Both the position numbers and the translations under genes were made by a program. This document shows, piece after piece, positions 29,796-37,312 of a DNA stretch of 37,312 nucleotides (its first letter is position 1; each line of letters opens with the position of its first letter). Origin of the DNA: Branchiostoma floridae (taxonomy: Eukaryota > Chordata > Leptocardii > Amphioxiformes > Branchiostomatidae); assembly GCF_000003815.2 (NCBI RefSeq), contig NC_049980.1:3239610-3276921 (forward strand), written 5' to 3'. The notes beneath the pieces were generated by a model. The model was not told the origin of the DNA, made no database searches, and was given only the letters and a program-made list of their open reading frames with translations.

Positions 29796-31005
29796 TCGCA
29801 GGTTTTCTGGTGTAAACTCGTTGCTCCTGAAATTAACCAGGGAACTTTGGTATCATTGTAAAGGCAATGAAATGGACTATCACACTGTGGCATTAGATAA
29901 TCGGATCTAGGTGAATTGTAAAACAGACAAGGACAAGTAGACTGGACAAAAATTGCTAAAGTTTCAAAAGCCATGGTGCCAGATGTCATTTTGTAACGCA
30001 CAAAATGTGTACATAGTTGTGCTGGAAAAATCCTGTAGATATGAAAAAGTATAAACATTATACAAGTCTAAGGTCTCTTTGTTGCACCACAGACAGTTGT
30101 TTACATCCATGCAACGGCCTCAAGCTGTGCCCCGACGTGCGCCGTGTCTTTAGAGAATAACGCGTTCTATATGTTCTGAGCCGTTTTAGAAAACCCCGGA
30201 AGTAGAACCGAATATTCGATGCTTGGCCCTTCGACTAAGTTAATGTCACGTCTACTGGACAGCGAAGGCAAAGAGTTTAGTTTGGGTTTGGTTGCCGTTC
30301 CTCCTAAGGGAATTTGTTACGGCTCCAATAGGCCTTTATGTGTTGTGTGTGTACTCCTGTTTGGGTATTCACAAAGTGCAGGGAGTGACTCACGGTGGCA
30401 TGACGATCGACGTTCGGCAGCTGGCCTACATTCCGATATGCTGCCCATCGGTCGGACATAAACCGTGAATAAAGTCGAGTCAAAAATCGTTGAGCTCGTT
30501 AGCAAGCACCGCTGAATATTTGGTAATAATGTTTAATTTATTTATTTATAACAGAAATGGTCTGAGAGGATCCGACAACAGGAATATAGATTTCCTCTAC
30601 CAGGCCGGTTCCTCTGATTTGATACACAGAAACATAATTGAAATATACAAGTGAAACAATAACAGCTACATAACTAACAGATGAATGATTAAAACTATTG
30701 GAACAGTAATACATAAAGCATTCCCATCCTACCCTATCAAATGAAAAAGTACAAACAAATGACTATATAAATAACTAGAAAAGCCAGATCTTAGCATGTT
30801 TATCTGAGACTCTTCCCTCTCCCGTTCTTATATGATCGACTCATCCAGTAGCTCGTTGTGATTGTCATATTTACAAACTGTTTCTGTAGATCATCAAATG
30901 CAGCATCTCTGATTCTCTACCGACTTTTCTACCGAAGTCAAACGCGCTACGTTTGGCGTGTCTGCGACTTTTAGATTTGTTGCAACCTCACTTTGTTCGC
31001 CATTT
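29796..31005. other. No gene recognised
   Basis: A plus-strand 80-codon frame at 30219-30461 begins with an ATG in a GC-richer island, followed shortly by GAATAAA at about 30466. Its sequence is unrecognised and it could be chance. The rest is AT-rich. Confidence 0.4.
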
Positions 31006-31710
31006 TTAATCGCGGAGTCGTGTTTGGCGCTTTTTTTCAAACCCACTCAGAACTTGTTCTTCCGTATCGCTATTTGCAGGCACTTCCACTGATGTCTTGT
31101 AGATGTCGAGGATGGGTTGAAGCGTCACCGTCATGTTCGCGCCAGTGTTAAACACGACCTGCATCTCTTCTTTCATATCTTCACTTACGGGTGCTTCTAG
31201 ATCTTGAAGGTTTCGAGGATTGATACACTTGGGCATGAACACCGTTATTCAAGGCTTGTATGGATGTAGCCGATTCTTGTGGTACAGTTAACGATAGAAA
31301 GTTGTCTACACCATCTTTAATCGTTGGTCTTTTCTGCATTTCTACTTGTGCGTTTATGTTGGCTAAAAGTTTAGGGTACAATGTGTTCATCCACCACTTG
31401 GTGCATTGAGATAGAAATGCTTTCTGGCAGTCATATCGACTAATACAATAGCAACAACAATTGTAGTCTTTACCGATCGTTATATTCAAAACGGTGAAAT
31501 CCGGTCGCCATAAACCATATCAAGTAATTTCCAAGCAAATGAAAAGATCAGACTCAGGTTCGCTGTTTTATACATCTGTCCAGCAGTAGTGCACCATTTT
31601 CGCTGGCCTTTACGTTTAAAGTGAGGAAAACGAGCTTTTTGACGAACTATTACAAAGGTTTGAAATGTGCATCTGGAAAATATGTTCGCTAACACTTTTT
31701 TTAGATTCAC
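31006..31710 (-). other. Possible host exon fragments, unrecognised
   Basis: Three consecutive minus-strand frames have protein-like composition: 31710-31486 (KARFPHFKRKGQRKW), 31489-31181 (KWWMNTLYPKLLANINAQVE) and 31242-31006 (SEDMKEEMQVVFNTGANMTV). A GTAAGT donor-like site lies near 31197. They may be pieces of one decayed or spliced gene, possibly linked to the BEN-like fragment upstream at 32.5 kb. No domain can be named with confidence. Confidence 0.25.
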
Positions 31711-32234
31711 TTACAGTGGTCACCCGTAAGAGAGATTCACTTCTAAAGGGGTGTTTGACATGGATATAATATTCTCTGATAGTTACAACGCCAACGTTAG
31801 ATATGCTTAGAAGTTCATCTATACCGTTTGTTATTACGAAAATGAACAAAGGCTCAAAGAATGACTTGACATCGGTTTAATTTGCATATCAACTTTACAA
31901 ATACTTACAAAGGTTCTATACGGATGATTAACGTGTCATTGAAACATGCGCTAACTGAAAGTTTAAAAGTACATGGTTTTATGTCCACCTTACACATTTT
32001 GTCAATGATTTGCATATCAGTAATACAAGAGCTAAATCCACAGCTAAATCTTATAGTGTGACCTTTCTAAAGGCATTGAAATCGGTGCCGTCTTTGTTTT
32101 TGACGAAAGCACAGGTTTCTGCGAGCACACCTCAAGTCTCTGTCCTCAATGAAAATCACAATTCACAAGCTCAGCTTCAGATACAGTTTTATATTCCTAC
32201 ACCTGTACTCGATGTTAAGTTCAGTTACACACCC

Positions 32235-32530
32235 CTAGGTATTACATGCAGGAGGGTTATTGTCATTGGAAGCTTGACGGGGTGCTTTGAGCTGTCTCTG
32301 TTTATGCATCCTGCCTACTTGTCGCCCCCACGTGTCTATTTCAATCATACTTGCTTTCCACTGGTCGACCATGGTCTTGTCCGTTATGTAGTAATGTACC
32401 TGGGTTGCTTCCCGGATGCGCATCAGCCTTTCCTGGTCCCGAACAGCCTTGCCCTTCGTTCCGGAACAATTACAGGACATCAGCTCTTCCTCTGAGAACA
32501 CAACTTTGGCCAGTTCCCTAGAGAATTTCG
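32235..32530 (-). pseudogene. Possible BEN-domain fragment
   Basis: A minus-strand frame reads FSEEELMSCNCSGTKGKAV, then RDQERLMRIREATQVHY and DQWKASMIEIDTWGRQVGR. The pattern E-E-L-x-x-C-x-x-x-G-x-K-G-K followed by R-L-x-x-I-R-E, then W-K-x-x-x-x-x-I-D-x-x-x-R resembles the BEN domain, a DNA- or protein-binding fold found in animal chromatin proteins and some transposon-linked genes. The frame begins with ATG at 32501, but similarity seems to start slightly upstream, so it could be an exon. No splice sites were proven. It may be a host gene exon or part of a decayed transposon. Confidence 0.35.
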
Positions 32531-32611
32531 GTGCATGCAGTCAAACCGTTCCTTATGTCAGTCGCAAATTATCCGTTGTTGCTGTTTAGTGTCCCCTCCC
32601 CAGAGTCACGC

Positions 32612-33151
32612 AGTCTGGCTAGCATCTCCTTCGAGGATGAGAAGTTGTAATTTGAAGAACTTCATCTCCAGTATTTATATTAAGCCCGCTGATATAAGTG
32701 CTACAAAAACCTGATTGGAGTGCGTATAAAAATTATTATTAGAAATATGATGGTTATATAGTGTTTATAGACAATTTTTCGAGGGCCATCGGCAAGGTGG
32801 GGAGTAAAGAGATTGGCCTGTAGTTACATTTGTCTTGAGGATCACATTTTTTTTCAATATTGTGATGAGATTTGCTCTTTTCCAAAAGTTGTCGGAATTA
32901 TTCCATGAGATAAAAAAAGAATTTAAAACAAATGCTATGTGGTCGGAAATGAAGTTTTTAGAAAACGATTATTAATAGTATCATACACTTGGGCCTTTAG
33001 ATTTGAGATGTTCAGGTCACGGATGTGTAGCTCAACTTCACGGGCATTCTGGCTAGCGTCTCTTCCATGGATGAGAGGTTGTAGTACTTTGCTATGATTA
33101 ACGATTTGAACAACTTCATCTCCAGTATGTAAGCCAGCTGCTACAAGTGTC
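32612..33151. repeat. Duplicated segment, about 440 bp apart
   Basis: 32612-32702 and 33049-33151 share TCTGGCTAGC, GGATGAGA, GTTGTA, AACTTCATCTCCAGTAT and GCTACAA/AAGTG, with indels. On the minus strand the upstream copy lies in a 72-codon frame (LVAAGLHTGDEVVQIVNHS), and the other copy is frameshifted. This could be duplicated exons of a host gene or a dispersed repeat. Confidence 0.5.
32755..32935 (-). mobile_element. LINE RT fingers-domain fragment
   Basis: The minus strand reads NNSDNFWKRANLITILKK, then in another frame DPQDKCNYRPISLLPTLPMA and LEKL. The order W-K-x-x-x-x-I-x-x-x-K followed by N-Y-R-P-I-S-L-L-x-x-x-x-x-x-E-K is the standard N-terminal segment of non-LTR reverse transcriptase. 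Only about 60 codons survive, with one frame change. It lies between the two copies of the duplicated segment. Confidence 0.7.
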
Positions 33152-34630
33152 ATGTCAAGATTAATGAATATTCAATGATCTGTAGCCATCAGAAGTATGG
33201 AATCAGCAAAGTATGAACATACCATAAGAATGTGACTGGGTCAGTCAAAGAATGTCAATTTTCCCTTCCAAATATCTACCTGGAGATAATAAAGATAAAA
33301 ACTGTTAGGTATTCATCAGTTTTAATACCTAAACACATACTCTCCTGACTAACTACAATAAATTAAGTATACATATATAAGGACATAAGTCGTGCGCAGT
33401 GAATTCTCTCATGTTGCATGATTACCATGTAACCTTGTTTGATTATTACTTTGTTTGACTGTTTGCTAGCTTTCATTGCCGTTTTGCCAACTGTTTTTCT
33501 GTCTTCCATCTCTGCCATGCGACTGTTTCATGGTACTGTCTGATTAATTTTTTTTTTTACTTTGTTCTCAGACGTGAGATCTAGAGATGCTTAAAGAGTA
33601 AAATATGAATATACGTACCTATATTGAGTATGGCGGTGAAAACCCACCACTGAGTGGTCTGCATACCCTGCCAGGATTACAAGCGGTGTAGTCTCCCGTG
33701 CTGTTTAAAGCAGAATATAAATGTCATAATGCGTTAACTCCTTGTCTACATTGTACATCACAATACATATACAGAACTTCACTGTTCACCAGCTTCAATC
33801 ATGATGAATTTGCTTTGATCTTCAGGATCATAAATCTTCCACTTGAACACTAAATCTCACCTCGCATATCCCTTGACCTTCTTGTATAGTGGGTCGTTGC
33901 ATTGGGGCACCATGACAGTTCGCTGCACTATCCTCCTCCATCTGACTCTGTCTTCTGCCGCTCTCATAGCTTCGGCTAGACTTAAACCATTCCATTATCT
34001 CTTCCGGCTTCGTGAAATCTTATGGATGAATCAAAGACATTTATTTTAACATACCGGAAAGGTACAGCTGATGTTAATGGTAATTCTTACACTGATAGGC
34101 CTTTTTCATCACCGCTTCACTTGCCTTGTTAGCTTCCGACCCGCCAGTACCCAGCTGTCAAATCTCATCAATGCGATAAAGATGGAACCAGAGCACACCC
34201 ATTTGCCACACTTGCTCCCTCATTTACTCATAATTCACTTCATAATTTGCTAATATAAACTCCATCGACTTCCGCATTCGTGCACCAAGAACAGATGGTA
34301 GAAAACATCTAAACAAAAGAAAGAAGACAGAGGAATAATCTGAACATACCCAAAGGATCACCATATTTGAAGTACAAGCTAAGGTTGCAGCCGCCTAAAT
34401 GACATGTTAAAAGAATGAATAAGTTAAAAGGATAAAAAAATACAAGATATTTACAGTATCTACACTATACCAACACACTTCCTATCTGCCGAGGTGCGTA
34501 AGCCAAGAACTAGCCCATTGCTCCCCTTTATCAAGAATTGAACATATACTAAAAATGAAAGTTTATGGAGTATTGAAAATTAAGGTATTTGGAAATTCAA
34601 AACTTAGTGTCCTGTCGGCATCTTATGGAC
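33152..34630. other. No gene recognised
   Basis: AT-rich with short frames only. A block near 33620-33680 (GTGAAAACCCACCACTGAGT, then CATACCCTGCCAGG) resembles the GGTATGCAGACC-type phrasing of the 24-26 kb repeat only loosely. Nothing firm. Confidence 0.4.
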
Positions 34631-34637
34631 AGTAAAT

Positions 34638-35190
34638 ATGATAACAACACTTCCCACGTATTCAATATTTGACCAGGTTTTATTAACAAATTTTATCATG
34701 TCCAAAATGTCACATACACTGTTACAGTATCAATTTCAACTTCTTTCCTCCGTGAACGTACTGACGAAGAATACCGGCAAATTAATGACAAACACAGAAA
34801 AATTCAAAGAACTCCTGTCTGACGTGTCATGGACCGGAGTATTAGCGGAACCTGACACTGAGACAGCATTTAACTTATTTCATAATATTATAAGAACAGT
34901 ATATGACAATAGTTTCCCCCTTAAGTCTGCTAAAAGCTTTAACCAAAGCTCCAAAAAAACATGGATAACCAAGGGATTACTAAAATCAATAAACAGGAAG
35001 CAACAACTATATAAAAGATACCTAAAAGTCCCAACGCCTCTGAACCAACACCAATACAAAAGATATCGAAATAAACTTAATCATATGTTGAGAATCGCAA
35101 AAAAGGAATATTTCCACAAGAGGTTTACGGAAACAAGTCTTGATATAAAGTAAACATGGGGAGTTATTTTATAATGATATAATTTGTTAG
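34638..35190 (+). mobile_element. LINE endonuclease-RT linker fragment
   Basis: A plus-strand frame of 171 codons, with the likely element part from about 34780: FKELLSDVSWTGVL, NIIRTVYDNSFPLKSAK, KTWITKGLLKSINRKQQLYK, QYKRYRNKLNHMLRIAKKEY. It continues after a stop or frame change with TWGVI (35152-35166). This is the region between endonuclease and RT in Jockey/CR1-type LINEs, where W-I-T-x-G-L-L-x-S-I and Y-x-x-Y-R-N-x-L are recurrent. Neither endonuclease nor RT is adjacent, so it is a fragment. It abuts the 3' end of an oppositely oriented Penelope-like element at about 35195. Confidence 0.7.
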
Positions 35191-35194
35191 ACTT

Positions 35195-35835
35195 TATATC
35201 CGTACACAAGTTAAAGCGCTTACCAACAAGCTTTCAATCAGTTCTCTGATCCTTCTCAAGTTGTAATGACCCAAAACCTAAGTCGCACTTCCGGAACGGA
35301 AGTGTGACGTCAGTAAAGGGTCAAAGGTGCTTGACAGTCGGTACCGGCCCCCGTCTCGGGAAGGTTGATGGGCTCTGATGTAAATAGCCTCTTTCACTCC
35401 CCTGAGAAAGTAATCCTGTTCGGAATCAAGTATCTTCACCTTGTCGAAATCCACAGTGTCCCGGAGATTCTATATGGATGTGTTGCGACACCTCCGATGT
35501 TTTGACTGAGCTGGGCCGTCTATGCTCAAGAAACCTGGTTCTGAGAGCGCGGCTAGTTTCACCTACGTAGGATTCATGACAAGGGCCACGGATGTTTTGG
35601 CCTTGGCAGGGGATGTGGTAAATGACACCACACTTGTCAGCCTTTGGAGTTTTATCCTTAGGTGCAACCAAATACTGTCTCAGGGTCTTTGTGGGTTTGA
35701 AGCACGTTTTGACGCCGTGCGTGTCAAAAATTCTCCTGAGATCCTCAGAGAGGTCTTTTACGTACGGTAGTATGACAAAACCTCTGTTAACACGATCAGG
35801 ATATTCAAGGGGGGAGACTCAACTTCAACTGTCCG
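35195..35835 (-). mobile_element. Penelope-like element, GIY-YIG endonuclease part
   Basis: The minus strand encodes the C-terminal third of a Penelope-like ORF. It opens with GFVILPYVKDLSEDLRRIF and KPTKTLRQYLVAPKDKT, then the GIY-YIG domain: CGVIYHIPCQG (GIY-like), SYVGETSRALRTRFLEH (YIG-like, with the catalytic R and the H/E pair), and VSQHIHIESPGH. A broken tail (VDFDKVKILDSEQDYFLRGV, KEAIYIRAHQPSRDGGRY) follows toward 35300. The domain nicks DNA to prime reverse transcription. The main frame (35671-35426) is open for 81 codons; the tail needs a frame change. The RT half of the element lies at 36857-37100 on the same strand, separated by LINE and MITE sequence. Confidence 0.88.
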
Positions 35836-35844
35836 TTTTTGCAA

Positions 35845-36870
35845 TTTCGTTTCATCATTTAGCTCTTGTCTTTGATTTACTATTCACATACAGTCAAACC
35901 TGCCCGAGCGACCACCTCTTCTCAGCGACCACCTGGCCATTTCGACCGCTTTTTCTCGGTCCCGATTTATTTTCCCATTGACGTAAGCATTAAGCGACCT
36001 TTTCTCAACGACCACCTGGCCAACGCGACCGGCCCAAATTGGGACCTATAACGACCGCATCATTTTCAAGATTGAGGTTTTCATCGATTTTTGATGATAA
36101 TTAGCGCGATTTTGTGCCGAAATCCGCCAGTTTGCGTCGGATTTGGGGGTTAGATTTACAGTTTACAGTGTGCGTGTTGTATTTGACATTAAAGACCTCG
36201 CTTCTTTGCGTGCGTGCAGTGTGCTTGCTATTTGCCATTAAACACAACGGCAACCATTTATACTTTGCATCGGGCATGTTTTGAGTCGATACTCTTCTCA
36301 GCGACCACCTGTCCAAATCGACCGCTTTTTTCCGGTCCCCCGGGTGGTCGTCTTGGGCAGGTTTGACTGTATTTCCAAAACAGTTTTGGATTGCCCTTAA
36401 TGTTGTATGCCATTTCTTTCTCGTATTTTTTTTTCTACTTTTCTGGCTGCCCAGCGAGCCTGGTTCCTCGCCTTTGTATATTTTTTGTAGTCTTCGTCGT
36501 CTTTTGATTCTTGATATTTCTTCTAAGCTTTTAGATTTTTTGTTCAGCTTACTTTTGAGGTCCCTGTTTCTCCATGGTAGACCCTCATTCCTTTTTAAGG
36601 CCGCTTTTGGTATACATTTCTCTGTAGCGTCTTTTACCATGTTTGCAAAAAGTAACCAGCTTTCTTCTACCGTTTTACCCAATAGGAGTTCTTCCCAGTC
36701 AGTGTCAAGTTCGTGTGCCATCTGCTGATAATCCCCCTTATTGTACTTGAAATACTCTGGTCTTGTCTATGACCTTTCAACATAGCACTTCAACATACAT
36801 GAATGACACCACAAAATGATCACTCTTCCCAATTTATGTCATCAATCATGTGTCCTTCATTGACATATCA
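35845..36870 (-). mobile_element. LINE endonuclease end and linker, split by MITE
   Basis: Minus-strand LINE piece. It begins with the endonuclease terminal motif GKSDHFVVSF (about 36826-36797), then FKYNKGDYQQMAHELD and TDWEELLLGKTVEESWLLFA, GLPWRNRDLKSKLNKKSK, and NPKLFWK (about 36390). The reading resumes on the other side of the MITE as YVNSKSKTRAK (about 35888-35858). F-W-K-Y-V-N-S-K is a well-known signature just before the RT domain of CR1-like LINEs, which proves the two flanks were joined. The 206-codon frame at 36721-36101 runs on into the MITE and is therefore chimeric. The fragment sits between the RT and GIY-YIG halves of the Penelope-like element. Confidence 0.8.
35891..36369. 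mobile_element. Tc1/mariner-like MITE, 479 bp, TA duplication
   Basis: Terminal inverted repeats begin CAGTCAAACCTGCCC, a perfect 15 bp, then GACCACC with a one-base indel. TA dinucleotides flank both ends (35889-35890 and 36370-36371), the target duplication of the Tc1/mariner superfamily. The interior holds three related blocks, GCGACCACCTGGCCATTTCG (35927 on), ACGACCACCTGGCCAACGCG (36008 on) and GCGACCACCTGTCCAAATCG (36301 on), each followed by a CCG-rich segment. No transposase is encoded. It interrupts the codon for Y in a LINE FWKYVNSK motif, so it is younger than that LINE. Confidence 0.85.
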
Positions 36871-37103
36871 GACGAGTGTTGTCCACATATCTAAACCACC
36901 ATAAAGGTGGGTGGGGGGCAGTACTGATTGCTATGCGTTCTAGATGTTCAAGATACAAATTGCACACAATGGGAGACACAGGGGACCCCATCGCGGCTCC
37001 ATGGATTTGTTGGTAAAAATTGCCATCATACACAAAGTATGTACAGTTCAGACAGACTTCAAGTAAATCAACAATCTATTTGGGAGTTAACTTAGTGCGC
37101 TCG
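36857..37103 (-). mobile_element. Penelope-like RT palm, minus-strand segment
   Basis: The minus strand reads ERTKLTPK, then LLEVCLNCTYFVYDGNFYQQ, IHGAAMGSPVSPIVCNLYLE and WWFRYVDNTRL. A-M-G-S-P-x-S-P and Y-V-D-D-T are the RT motifs of Penelope-like elements. Here the second catalytic aspartate is N (YVDN), and a stop follows. One further stop lies before the palm (after TPK). The piece ends at about 36860, where LINE sequence starts. Confidence 0.88.
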
Positions 37104-37107
37104 GTTA

Positions 37108-37312
37108 AACACTTAGCTGAGATCCTGTCACCGCTCGTGGGACGAACGGAACATCATGTAAAGAACTCGCAAAATTTTGTAGAACTTGTTAAAGACCAGA
37201 GAGTGGAAGCAGATGAAGAGTTACGCTCTTTCGATATGACAGCCCTTTTTACGTCCGTGCCTGTAAACAAAGCGACAAAGGTGATTCTTAGGAGGCTCGA
37301 GGAGGACAAGAG
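37108..37312 (+). mobile_element. Penelope-like RT, plus-strand segment, runs off the end
   Basis: The plus strand reads VKHLAEILSPLVGRTEHHVK, then VELVKDQRVEADEELRSFDM and TALFTSVPVNKATKVILRRL, open to the window end. S-F-D-x-T-A-L-F-T-S-V-P is the first catalytic palm motif of Penelope-like RTs. In an intact element this part lies directly upstream of the ERTKLTP/AMGSPVSP part found on the opposite strand next to it, so the two meet head to head at about 37105. Confidence 0.88.

Noticed and set aside
1-37312. Bacterial or organellar origin of the window
   Set aside because: Low coding density, a canonical GT-AG intron and several metazoan retroelement families are incompatible with a prokaryotic or organellar source.

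Overview
This is a eukaryotic, metazoan genome window and almost certainly non-bacterial. It contains a spliced gene, many degraded non-LTR retrotransposons, a DIRS element, a Penelope-like element, two MITE-like elements, minisatellites and a 100-base assembly gap. The mix (DUF3504/Crypton-type recombinase, DIRS, esterase-type LINEs, Penelope with GIY-YIG, a CRESS-virus fossil) suits a marine invertebrate deuterostome such as amphioxus. That assignment is a guess from repeat content only.

Layout. 0.1-4.1 kb: four different LINE remnants, all on the minus strand. 6.7-9.6 kb: a minus-strand LINE (esterase-like ORF1, endonuclease, linker), split by an 859-bp Harbinger-like MITE with a TTA target duplication. 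12.4-13.5 kb: assembly gap flanked by an inverted repeat, then a 142-bp tandem repeat with a three-unit higher-order pattern. 13.5-15.4 kb: an apparently intact two-exon minus-strand gene for a 487-aa tyrosine recombinase. 15.5-20.7 kb: a structurally complete DIRS retrotransposon (inverted terminal repeats, gag-like ORF, RT/RNase H/methyltransferase-like ORF, tyrosine recombinase ORF, internal complementary region), inserted about 80 bp upstream of that gene's ATG. 22.3-23.6 kb: a LINE reverse transcriptase. 24.6-26.3 kb: three diverged copies of an unknown repeat. 26.3-27.0 kb: a frameshifted endogenous copy of a CRESS-DNA virus Rep gene. 28.9-29.8 kb: a diverged tandem array of about 230 bp. 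31.0-33.2 kb: possible host exon fragments and another LINE piece. 34.6-37.3 kb: a nest of LINE, Penelope and mariner-like MITE fragments with an inversion.

The best candidates for function are the two-exon recombinase gene and the DIRS element. All catalytic residues expected of both tyrosine recombinases and of the RT are present. The other coding remnants are broken by stops and frameshifts. Many short open frames in the window are antisense or out-of-frame shadows and are left out.
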